33,896 nt of DNA from JAEDES01 sp964616405 (GTDB lineage: Bacteria; Bacillota_I; Bacilli_A; RF39; UBA660): assembly GCA_964616405.1 (NCBI GenBank), contig CAZTRE010000011.1:1-33896 (forward strand), in the 5' to 3' direction. The translations under genes and the position numbers were made by a program. This document shows, piece after piece, positions 1-6,984 of the stretch. The notes under the pieces are model-generated. The model did not search any database. It was not told the DNA's origin and was given only the letters and a program-made list of their open reading frames with translations. Each line of letters starts with the position of its first letter. Within the stretch, counting starts at the first letter, position 1.

Positions 1-34
1 TAAGTCGCCAGTTAGAGTCTGGCCGGGGACACCA
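1..34 (+). tRNA. 3' part of a tRNA (isotype not determinable)
   Basis: The window opens inside a tRNA. A 5-bp T-stem (7-11 with 19-23) encloses a 7-base loop (12-18), followed by a 7-base acceptor strand CGGGGAC (24-30), discriminator A31 and an encoded CCA (32-34). The missing 5' strand should read GTCCCCG or close to it. The T-loop reads TTAGAGT, so the almost invariant C56 is an A here. The anticodon lies outside the window, so the amino acid is unknown; an arginine tRNA is only a guess from the acceptor end. Confidence 0.75.
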
Positions 35-61
35 TTTATATAATAATTAGAGGTAATAATT

Positions 62-466
62 ATGAAAAAAATGAATGTTATTGTGATTTTTGATAAGAGT
101 TTAAATAAAACTTTAATGTGTAAAAGAACTAAAGAACCATATATGGGAATGTATAATTTAGTTGGTGGAAAAATAGAAAAAGAAAATGATGGATTAAATG
201 AGGCATACAGAGAATTAGAGGAAGAAACAAATATCAAAAAAAACGATATTGAATTAATTTACTTTATGAACCTTTCATATATAAAATGGGATAAAGAATT
301 AGAGGTTTATTATGGTGTGTTAAATAAAGATGTTACTTTAATTGAAGAAGTAAACAAACTTGAATGGGAGCCTATAAATGATAATTTCTTCGATATGAAC
401 AAATATGCAGGGGAAGGTAATATTGGCCACATAATAGAGGAAATTAAAATTGATATGAGCAAATAA
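62..466 (+). CDS. NUDIX hydrolase (MutT-like)
   Basis: A 134-residue protein, the usual size of a single NUDIX domain. These enzymes hydrolyse nucleoside diphosphates linked to another group, for example oxidised dNTPs; the substrate here is unknown. The NUDIX box runs from GG at 35-36 to about residue 58. It contains the REXXEE core as R50, E51, E54 and E55, with Asn at 57 where Gly is usual and about one extra residue in the loop. The start has AGAGGT eight bases upstream. A TATAAT at 39-44 just after the tRNA could serve as a -10 element, or the gene may be read through from the tRNA. It stands alone between a tRNA end and a degenerate region, a typical place for acquired cargo. Confidence 0.85.
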   Translation: MKKMNVIVIFDKSLNKTLMCKRTKEPYMGMYNLVGGKIEKENDGLNEAYRELEEETNIKKNDIELIYFMNLSYIKWDKELEVYYGVLNKDVTLIEEVNKLEWEPINDNFFDMNKYAGEGNIGHIIEEIKIDMSK

Positions 467-691
467 ATTGGCTTGTGTACGCAAAATGACACGACAATTA
501 AAAATAGCTGATTTGCTTTATTTTAAAGGAAAACAACACTAGAAATATATAAAAATAGTAAAAATGAGTATGATTTTAATATAATGGTATCAATAATAAA
601 ATAAATTATATATGTCCTCAATGATACTAAAATTAAAAAATAATAAAGTAATTAAGTTATAATTAAAATTAAGTTTTGAGATTAGTATATG

Positions 692-719
692 AGGTATGTT
701 TTTAATAACATACCTTTTT
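692..719 (+). terminator. rho-independent terminator in the gene-poor stretch
   Basis: A 9-bp stem (692-700 with 707-715), a 6-base loop and a run of five T. No obvious gene ends immediately upstream (NUDIX stops at 466), so it may close the NUDIX transcript after a long 3' UTR, or an unrecognised small RNA between 470 and 690. Confidence 0.6.
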
Positions 720-823
720 AAATGTAATTTAGTAGATATGTAGTTATTTATAGAAAAATCTGTTATAAATATTACTAGTTAAACAAATAAAAATTTTTAT
801 ATAACAATTTTAGGAGAAAAAAA

Positions 824-1062
824 ATGAGTAAAGAATATTTTGATAATTTAGTAAAAAAAAACATCATAGAAAAAAAGACGAAAACAATTATATAAATCTT
901 AATACAATAAGATTTATATTAAAAATTGGAACTGAATATAAGTATGAAATTAACGAAAATAAAAAATATGTCATTATGATCTGGCAACTTGATATAAATT
1001 GACAAAGTTTTATTTATAAGGAAAGTGTTTTTAATTTCAAAATAAAAAATGTAATAGTGTAA
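824..1062 (+). pseudogene. small broken reading frame of unknown function
   Basis: ATG 824 follows a good ribosome binding site (AGGAG at 812-816). Frame 0 gives only 23 residues and stops. A -1 shift at an A run (A_AAA_AAG, inside GAA AAA AAG) instead opens a protein-like sequence of about 59 residues ending at a TGA (1000-1002), containing segments such as NLNTIRFILKIGTEYKYEIN. After that TGA the same frame continues for 19 protein-like codons to TAA 1060-1062. I do not recognise the family. The simplest reading is a decayed gene with one indel and one nonsense change. A programmed frameshift is possible but unsupported by any clear downstream structure. Confidence 0.45.
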
Positions 1063-1430
1063 ATACTATTCCACTACAAATAAACCTAAACAACTTTAAA
1101 AAATTTAATTTAAAATGATGGGCTACCACAATCTAGAAATTGTATTTTAAACGATTTCTTTGTTTTTATAAATTCTTAAAATCCAAGTTTTTGTTAACTA
1201 TAAAGTCTAGATCTGGAGCCGATTTGTGGCGTTTTTAATGTTTGTAAACATATGTTTTTTCTTCTTTATCAAAATTAAATTAATAAAAAATGTCAAAGAG
1301 ATTAAGATGGATAGTACTAGTAGAGAAAACACTCATTAATTCCGGAGGGGGAGATAAAGCTAATTCCTATGTAAACGTTAAGATACGTTTTTTCTTTTGG
1401 CCATTAACTTGTCAAATTATGTCATTGTTA
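1063..1430. other. non-coding stretch upstream of the DUF1846 gene
   Basis: AT-rich sequence with no convincing gene. It holds a weak hairpin ending in T at about 1238-1260 and a better terminator-like hairpin at 1373-1393. A purine-rich GGAGGGGGAGA lies at 1343-1353, and TAATTCC occurs twice (1336-1342 and 1362-1368). It could be the remains of an inserted segment, or a leader RNA for the downstream gene; the sequence does not decide. Confidence 0.4.
1373..1393 (+). terminator. terminator-like hairpin
   Basis: AAACGT (1373-1378) pairs with ACGTTT (1385-1390) around a 6-base loop and runs into six T. The stem is short, so termination may be partial. It lies upstream of the promoter proposed for the DUF1846 gene and would insulate it. 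Confidence 0.5.
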
Positions 1431-1459
1431 TTCAAATTTGTTTTTAAATATGATATGCT
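1431..1459 (+). promoter_or_regulatory. possible sigma-A promoter for the DUF1846 gene
   Basis: TTCAAA (1431-1436), 17 bases, then TATGCT (1454-1459). Both boxes deviate from consensus, but spacing and position (26 bases before the start codon) fit. Confidence 0.4.
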
Positions 1460-1484
1460 TATTTTAAAAGTAGGGAGTGATTAA

Positions 1485-2969
1485 ATGAAACGTGGATTTG
1501 ATAACAAAAAATATTTAAAATTACAAAAAGAGCAAATTATTAAAAAAATTGCCCAATTTGATAATAAATTATATCTCGAATTTGGTGGCAAATTGTTTGA
1601 TGATTTTCATGCCGCAAGAGTACTGCCTGGTTTTAAATATAATATAAAAATCGAATTATTAAAGACTTTAAAAGATAAAACCGAAGTAATATTCTGCATT
1701 AATGCAAATGATATTCAAAAAAGTAAAATTAGAGCTGATTATGGTATAACGTATGATATGGAAATTATGCGTTTGATTGATAATTTACATTCTCAAGGAA
1801 TAACCGTTAATAGTGTTGTTATCACTCAGTATAAAGGTCAATCTGCTGCCGAAACTTTTGAAAAAAAGTTAAATCGTTGTGGTATTAAAACCTATATCCA
1901 CACCCTAACGAAAGGTTATCCAACAGATATTGATACAATCGTTAGTGATGAAGGTTATGGGGCTAATCCATACATTGAAACTACTAAACCTTTAGTTGTT
2001 GTTACAGCCCCAGGTGCATCAAGCGGAAAACTCGCAACCTGTTTGTCTCAGCTATATCACGAGCATAAACGTGGAATTAAAGCCGGTTATGCTAAGTACG
2101 AAACTTTTCCAATCTGGAATTTGCCATTAAAACACCCTATTAATATTGCTTACGAAACTGCAACAGCAGATTTAAACGACACCAATATGATCGATTCATT
2201 TCATCTAGAGGAGTACAACGAAATTGCTGTCAATTATAATCGGGATTTACAAGTGTTCCCAGTTTTAAAAGAAATTCTTAAACGAATAAGTGATACAGAT
2301 ATATATAAATCACCTACCGATATGGGAATTAATATGGCTGGTTTTTGCATTACAAACGACAATATCGTTAGAGAAGCATCTAAGCAAGAAATTATAAGAC
2401 GTTATTATCATAGTCTATGTGACTATAAACAAGGACGAGTAGACGAGACCGTTCCTCAGCGTATAAAAGTTTTAATGAACGAGCTTAATATTACTACATC
2501 AGATCGTAAAGTTATAAAGCCAGCCTTAGATAAAAGTGAAAAAGTGAAAAAACCAGTTTTATCTATTGAATTGCCAAACAAAAAAATTGTTACTGGTAAA
2601 AATACAAGTATTATGACGTGTGCAGCTAGTGCAGTCATTAATGCTATAAAAGAATTATCTAAAATTGATGACGATATTCACTTACTATCACCCAATGTGC
2701 TAGAACCAATGTTAAAATTAAAAAGTAGCCTATTTGAAAATGGTTCATCCTTATTAAACTTGCAAGATGTTCTTTTAGGATTAAGCATTTGCAGTGCTAC
2801 GAACCCAACGTTAACCAAAGCATTATCAAATTTAACAAAACTAGAAGGTTGTGAAGCCCATGCCAGTCATTTCTTAACCTCAACTGATGAGCAAATGCTA
2901 AGAGGACTATTGATCAATTGCACCAAAGAACCTGAATATTATTCAAATCACTTGTATGTTAATAATTAA
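1485..2969 (+). CDS. DUF1846 / UPF0371 family protein
   Basis: 494 residues, the normal full length for this family, which is widespread in Bacillota and Actinobacteria and has no settled biochemical role. I recognise it from the N-terminal DDFHAARVLPGF block (39-50), a glycine-rich APGASSGK (175-182) that resembles but is not a proven P-loop, and the following block with KYETFPIWNLP and AYETATADLND (about 204-232). The C-terminal third is a helical-looking domain. No signal peptide or membrane segment is evident, so it should be cytoplasmic. The start at 1485 follows GGGAGTGA at good distance. It is a single-gene unit between its own promoter and a strong terminator. By eye its codon use is somewhat richer in C and G than its neighbours, which would fit acquisition. 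Confidence 0.88.
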   Translation: MKRGFDNKKYLKLQKEQIIKKIAQFDNKLYLEFGGKLFDDFHAARVLPGFKYNIKIELLKTLKDKTEVIFCINANDIQKSKIRADYGITYDMEIMRLIDNLHSQGITVNSVVITQYKGQSAAETFEKKLNRCGIKTYIHTLTKGYPTDIDTIVSDEGYGANPYIETTKPLVVVTAPGASSGKLATCLSQLYHEHKRGIKAGYAKYETFPIWNLPLKHPINIAYETATADLNDTNMIDSFHLEEYNEIAVNYNRDLQVFPVLKEILKRISDTDIYKSPTDMGINMAGFCITNDNIVREASKQEIIRRYYHSLCDYKQGRVDETVPQRIKVLMNELNITTSDRKVIKPALDKSEKVKKPVLSIELPNKKIVTGKNTSIMTCAASAVINAIKELSKIDDDIHLLSPNVLEPMLKLKSSLFENGSSLLNLQDVLLGLSICSATNPTLTKALSNLTKLEGCEAHASHFLTSTDEQMLRGLLINCTKEPEYYSNHLYVNN

Positions 2970-2983
2970 CAATTTTAGTAAAT

Positions 2984-3016
2984 AAAAGATAATTGTATTC
3001 TAAGCAATTATCTTTT
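2984..3016 (+). terminator. strong rho-independent terminator after the DUF1846 gene
   Basis: A perfect 12-bp stem (2984-2995 with 3005-3016) with a 9-base loop, ending in TTTT. Confidence 0.9.
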
Positions 3017-3175
3017 CATATTATAAAAACTTAAAAAACACTATAAAATTACAGTACCGGATTATTTCAAAAAAATATCTATTTCTATTATCAGAAGTTG
3101 TAATTAGATTTACTTTTTCATTTGAATCTTTTTTAAAATCGTCCAAAAAACATTTCTTTAAAAAAAAGAATAGTG

Positions 3176-3181
3176 TATAAT
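3176..3181 (+). promoter_or_regulatory. -10 element TATAAT for the glycosyltransferase
   Basis: A perfect TATAAT without a good -35. It predicts transcription from about 3187, so translation should begin at ATG 3201 and not at the upstream ATG 3180, which overlaps this element. Confidence 0.5.
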
Positions 3182-3200
3182 GAGAATAGAGGTCGATTAT

Positions 3201-4337
3201 ATGAAGAAAAAAATCCTGATAACATACGCTATGTATGGTAGTGGGCACCGTGCAGTAGCTAAATACATTGAAAACTATTTTAAAGATCAAGATCCAGAAC
3301 TAGAAATTTTAACAATAGATTTATTAAAATATTCTACGCCAATCATTGGGAGCTTAAGTCAGAAAATGACTGATTTTCTTGAGCTTAAATTTCCCCTAGG
3401 TTGGTCAACAGTTTATAATTTGTTTGATAGTAAAATAAGTAGCGGTGTGGCTTCTCAATTAAGCACGGGCATTTTTAGAAACAAAAGAATGCGTAAGGTA
3501 ATAACAGAATTTGATCCTGATTTGACAATTTCTACTCATTTTTTTGGTAGTAGTCTTATTGATTTATATAATAGGAAAGGTATCATTAATTGTAAATTAA
3601 TTACTGTCGTTACCGATTATGAAGCTCATTCATTATGGCTAAAAGGTTATAAAAGAGAACAGGCCATCATTGTTGGAGATAAAAACGAAGTAAAAAGTCT
3701 TGTTAAAAGAGGAGTTGATTCAAAAATAATTAAGCCATTGGGCATTCCGATTCACCCAGTAACCTCAACTGACTTTGATGTCTTTAGGGCTATAAAGAAA
3801 TATGGCTTTACAGGAGAAAGACCAATTTGCTTATTTTTTGGTGGTGGAACTAATGGCGGAGTATTATCTCTTCCTTATATTAAAAAAATTATTCAGGCCA
3901 ATTTAAATATTGATTTTATATATGTAGCAGGAAAAAACAAAACATCAAAAGCTAAAGTTGATACCTGGATAAAAGAATATAATGTTACGAATATGAAAAC
4001 ATTAGGTTTTGTTAATAATGTACCTGAATTATTACAAATATGTGATTTCGTGGTATCAAAGCCGGGCGGTGCCCAAACCACAGAAAGTTTATACTTTAAG
4101 AAGCCAATTATCATGATTAATTGTTCCGGTGGTCAAGAAGTTGCTAATTATAAATATTTTGAACGAAACGGCTATGGTAAACGTTTTAGAACGACATTTA
4201 CATTTATGAATTTTATGAAAGAGATATCTAGAAATCCGAAAGTTATTAATAAAATGCATAAAAATATGTCTAAAAGCAATAATGACAAAGCCATGGAAAA
4301 ATTATATAAAATTGCTCAAAAAGTTTTAAAAAAATAA
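3201..4337 (+). CDS. MGDG synthase/UgtP-like glycolipid glycosyltransferase
   Basis: 378 residues from ATG 3201, chosen because AGAGG (3186-3190) precedes it and the in-frame ATG 3180 lies in the promoter. The N-terminal half matches the MGDG-synthase-type acceptor domain, with the opening KKKILITYAMYGSGH in which GSGH is characteristic. The C-terminal half is a GT28-type nucleotide-sugar domain with LFFGGGTNGG near the junction and the donor-binding SKPGGAQTTESLYFKKP followed by NCSGGQE. Family members (UgtP/YpfP) move glucose or galactose from UDP-sugar to diacylglycerol at the membrane, making glycolipids and lipoteichoic acid anchors. MurG is the distant alternative, but the N-terminus favours the glycolipid branch. 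The exact sugar cannot be told from sequence. It is a lone transcription unit. Confidence 0.85.
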   Translation: MKKKILITYAMYGSGHRAVAKYIENYFKDQDPELEILTIDLLKYSTPIIGSLSQKMTDFLELKFPLGWSTVYNLFDSKISSGVASQLSTGIFRNKRMRKVITEFDPDLTISTHFFGSSLIDLYNRKGIINCKLITVVTDYEAHSLWLKGYKREQAIIVGDKNEVKSLVKRGVDSKIIKPLGIPIHPVTSTDFDVFRAIKKYGFTGERPICLFFGGGTNGGVLSLPYIKKIIQANLNIDFIYVAGKNKTSKAKVDTWIKEYNVTNMKTLGFVNNVPELLQICDFVVSKPGGAQTTESLYFKKPIIMINCSGGQEVANYKYFERNGYGKRFRTTFTFMNFMKEISRNPKVINKMHKNMSKSNNDKAMEKLYKIAQKVLKK

Positions 4338-4366
4338 GAGAAATTTATATAAAATTTTTCTTTTTA
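4338..4366 (+). terminator. imperfect terminator after the glycosyltransferase
   Basis: An AT-only stem (about 4338-4346 with 4351-4361) with a bulge, followed by a T-rich tract. Confidence 0.5.
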
Positions 4367-4398
4367 TTTAATGAAAATATCATTAATTTAAAAATCTA

Positions 4399-4407
4399 TG
4401 TTATAAT
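4399..4407 (+). promoter_or_regulatory. extended -10 promoter
   Basis: TGtTATAAT at 4399-4407. No recognisable -35 at the right spacing, as is usual for extended -10 promoters. The start codon is 29 bases downstream with AGGAGG at 4422-4427. Confidence 0.7.
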
Positions 4408-4435
4408 TAATCTAAGAAAGTAGGAGGAAGTAAAT

Positions 4436-6094
4436 ATGAAATGTCCAAATTGTAGTACAGAAATTGATGTCAATTCCAAGTTTTGTGGAGTTTGTGGCAC
4501 AAGTTTAACAAGTACTACTAATATAGTTGTCCAAGAACAACAAGCTAATACCCAACAAATACAAACAGAGGGTGTAATCCCAGCAACGACGATTAGTCCA
4601 TCTTTAGAAACCAATACTATAAATACAACACCAATTCCACCAGTTGCGACAATAACACAACCAGGATTAAATAATAATCCTAATCGCAAATCAAAAAAAG
4701 TAGTTTTTGTTGCTATAGGCACAATTATAATTGTTTTAATAACTATTGCGGCCTTCATCTTATTTTCATTAAATAGTGAACAAGCCGCAAAAAAAGAAGC
4801 AATCAATGATAAATTTGATCCCGAGAAATTAATTAAGGTCAAGAAGAATGACAAATATGTATATATTGATTCAAAAGGAAAAATAGTATTAGATTCTAAT
4901 TATACTTATGCCTCAGATTTCCATGGTGATTACGCCATCGTGGAAACCGAGATAGAAGCAGATGGCTCAAAACGGCCTGTCTATCAAGCTATTGATAAGA
5001 AAGGTAAAGTAAAGGTTCAAGGGGAATCAGAAATTGAATATTTAAAAGAATATGATTTATGGATTGTTGATGAAATTTTATATAATAGTTCAATGAAGCA
5101 AATATCCCCAGCAAATACTAGAGTTAAAGACGCTAGTGAAGGATTCCTAGTATGGGTTAATTCAAAAAAGAATACTGGTGGAATCATGAATAGTAAAGGT
5201 AAAATAACTTATACTTATAATTTTTCTCAAGGAGAAAGTTATATTAGTATTGATCCATCAAGCGTCGAAGAATCCCTAAAAGAAAACTATTGTTGTGTCA
5301 ATATTGAAAACGAAAAATATGCAGTTGTCAATTGTAATAACGGCAAGGTAGTTCATGACTTTACAAATAAATATATTTCTGCAAAAAGAAATAATATTTT
5401 CACAATACATAAAGATGACTCTTATAAGGATGAAACAGTAATCTACTATCAAGACAATAAAGAAGTCTATAAAACAGATGACCCGGAAAACATTAATATC
5501 ACATATTATCCAGGATATTTATCTATTTATGATGAAGGAAAATCATATTCAGAAGGTAGATATTCATATCTTGATTTAGATACAATGGAAATTAAGTCAT
5601 CTCCTCCAGCTGGTTCTGCAAACCAAGATGAGGATCTTGATGAATGGGAAAAATATACAGGATACAAAGAACTTTATCAAAATGGTAAGTATGGTTTATC
5701 AAATGATACAAAAATTATTCTTCCACCCACCTGGGAAAGTATTAGACATTTAGATGTTGATTTATATAAATATTTAAAAAGCAAAAATAAAGATTATATT
5801 CTTGCTCAAAACGAACAAAAATGGCATTTGGTTAGTTTAAAAGACAATAAGTCAGTTCAAGAATTCAACACATCCTATATAAATACTGATGACGATTCAA
5901 CGTTTATATATTATACAGATCAAAATACAAATAATAAAAAAGTGTATAATTTATTATCTGGTAAAAGCCTAAATATCTCCTCAAATACTTATTTCACAAT
6001 TTATTCAAATTACATAACAATAAAAGATTCATCTTCAAAAATGTTAAAGTATTATAATACAAATTTAGAATTGATTTATACTGAGAATCTATAA
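4436..6094 (+). CDS. zinc-ribbon membrane protein with WG-type repeats
   Basis: 552 residues. The first 21 form a CxxC-x10-CxxC zinc ribbon (C3, C6, C17, C20). A Thr/Pro/Gln-rich linker reaches residue 85, then one membrane helix follows at about 88-112. The long remainder is probably outside the cell. It contains WG-type beta repeats, for example DKYVYIDSKGKIVLDSNYTY at 139-158 and later segments with VYQAIDKKGKVKVQG and YKELYQNGKYGLSNDTKII. Single-span zinc-ribbon proteins with outer beta-repeat domains are common in Bacillota and mostly uncharacterised. A role in sensing or binding at the cell surface is inference. It has its own promoter, an excellent ribosome binding site and a terminator. 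No catalytic motif is visible. Confidence 0.85.
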   Translation: MKCPNCSTEIDVNSKFCGVCGTSLTSTTNIVVQEQQANTQQIQTEGVIPATTISPSLETNTINTTPIPPVATITQPGLNNNPNRKSKKVVFVAIGTIIIVLITIAAFILFSLNSEQAAKKEAINDKFDPEKLIKVKKNDKYVYIDSKGKIVLDSNYTYASDFHGDYAIVETEIEADGSKRPVYQAIDKKGKVKVQGESEIEYLKEYDLWIVDEILYNSSMKQISPANTRVKDASEGFLVWVNSKKNTGGIMNSKGKITYTYNFSQGESYISIDPSSVEESLKENYCCVNIENEKYAVVNCNNGKVVHDFTNKYISAKRNNIFTIHKDDSYKDETVIYYQDNKEVYKTDDPENINITYYPGYLSIYDEGKSYSEGRYSYLDLDTMEIKSSPPAGSANQDEDLDEWEKYTGYKELYQNGKYGLSNDTKIILPPTWESIRHLDVDLYKYLKSKNKDYILAQNEQKWHLVSLKDNKSVQEFNTSYINTDDDSTFIYYTDQNTNNKKVYNLLSGKSLNISSNTYFTIYSNYITIKDSSSKMLKYYNTNLELIYTENL

Positions 6095-6123
6095 AAGATT
6101 AAATTATTGATTTAATCTTTTTT
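6094..6123 (+). terminator. strong terminator after the zinc-ribbon protein
   Basis: An 11-bp perfect stem (6094-6104 with 6110-6120), 5-base loop, then T's. The 5' arm begins at the last base of the stop codon. Confidence 0.9.
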
Positions 6124-6124
6124 C

Positions 6125-6153
6125 TTGCAAGTTTTGTATAAATGTATTATATT
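6125..6153 (+). promoter_or_regulatory. sigma-A promoter of the ClpX-like gene
   Basis: TTGCAA (6125-6130), 17 bases, TATATT (6148-6153). Transcription from about 6160 rules out the in-frame ATG 6142 and supports ATG 6187. Confidence 0.7.
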
Positions 6154-6186
6154 AGTAGACATAATTTAGTTTTTGGGGAATCTAAT

Positions 6187-6984
6187 ATGCCAGAAAAATA
6201 TATTACAATGGCACTAAGAAGAATAAATATTGACGAAAACGATTGCTTATATGTGCCAGTAAATCTAGTTGCAGGAAACATTGATGAAGACACAACTTTA
6301 TTAACTACTTACACAGGTGATAAGTATAAAAAAATAACAGATCGCAGCACAAGTGATCAAGAAGTAGTTGGGTATTATTATCAACTAATAGATGCTCATT
6401 CTATTATGGCTTCGAAAGAAGACTATTTAGAAGAGGTGGAAAAAATCTTAAAAGGTATTTCTTATTACGTATCTCAAATAGGAGAAGATAGCGTCATTGT
6501 GCCACTTGATAAAAAAGGAAACCTAGCTTACATAAATGCTGTAAAAAAATATGCAGAAAAATCTTCTTTAAAACAAGCAGAAACTCACATTACAGAGATT
6601 AATAACGAAATGATTATGGAAGTGCTTAGTGATTTAAGCAAAAAAGTACGTAACGGCCAATACTCCCCAGATGAATTAATAGATCTAGAAGAGATGTTAG
6701 GTGATTTACGGTCAGTCATTATATCAGTACAATCTTCAATAAAACGTCAGCAAAGCACTTTAGAAAAAGAGCTTGCTTGTATTGAAAAAAAAGATCATTC
6801 AACACCAAATACTATTCAAAGTGCGCCACCAGGAGTACAATTCAGTAATGAGCCCATCAATGTTAGAGATTTGTATAATAAAATAACCAAAACCCTAATT
6901 AATCAAAATGAATCAGCCAGACGAACCATTGCTGAGATTTCCCGTTTAAATGATATGGACGAAAAAAATATGGTATTCTTTTAA
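6187..6984 (+). CDS. N-terminal half of a split ClpX-like AAA+ protein (frame 0)
   Basis: 265 residues from ATG 6187, with TTGGGGAA seven bases upstream and a promoter that excludes the earlier ATG 6142. This part has no domain I recognise. It has an N-terminal mixed alpha/beta region, then charged helical stretches around residues 125-215 (DLEEMLGDLRSVI, QSTLEKELACIEKK) that may form a coiled coil, and a Pro/Ser-rich linker before DLYNKITKTLI. It lacks the four-cysteine zinc-binding domain of ordinary ClpX. Frame 0 runs into TAA six codons after an A run at 6962-6968, immediately before where the ATPase core begins in the -1 frame. If only frame 0 is read, the cell makes this domain without an ATPase. 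See the next two entries for the continuation. Confidence 0.75.
   Translation: MPEKYITMALRRINIDENDCLYVPVNLVAGNIDEDTTLLTTYTGDKYKKITDRSTSDQEVVGYYYQLIDAHSIMASKEDYLEEVEKILKGISYYVSQIGEDSVIVPLDKKGNLAYINAVKKYAEKSSLKQAETHITEINNEMIMEVLSDLSKKVRNGQYSPDELIDLEEMLGDLRSVIISVQSSIKRQQSTLEKELACIEKKDHSTPNTIQSAPPGVQFSNEPINVRDLYNKITKTLINQNESARRTIAEISRLNDMDEKNMVFF
6962..6969 (+). other. A-run with A_AAA_AAT slippery heptamer (frameshift point)
   Basis: Seven A's then T (6962-6969), read GAA AAA AAT in frame 0. Slipping back one base gives GAA AAA AAA TAT GGT, which joins the upstream part directly to GILLTGNTGVGKT, the Walker A strand and loop. A 5-bp hairpin (6997-7001 with 7007-7011) lies 27 bases further on, farther than usual for a stimulatory element, and I see no Shine-Dalgarno-like stimulator upstream. 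A natural indel or a sequencing error in the homopolymer explains it equally well. Confidence 0.6.

Noticed and set aside
824..1062. Reading TGA as tryptophan (Mollicutes code) to extend the small frame past 1000-1002
   Set aside because: Tryptophan is TGG in the recognised genes, and TGA ends the kinase at 25445 (in an ATGA overlap) and yigZ at 22764, so the standard code holds.
1290..1484. 64-residue reading frame before the DUF1846 gene
   Set aside because: No ribosome binding site, composition unlike a protein of this genome, and it contains the terminator-like hairpin at 1373-1393 and the promoter at 1431-1459.
3180..3200. ATG 3180 as start of the glycosyltransferase
   Set aside because: It overlaps the TATAAT box at 3176-3181, and AGAGG points to ATG 3201.
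6142..6186. ATG 6142 as start of the ClpX-like gene
   Set aside because: It lies within the promoter TTGCAA-N17-TATATT and has no ribosome binding site.
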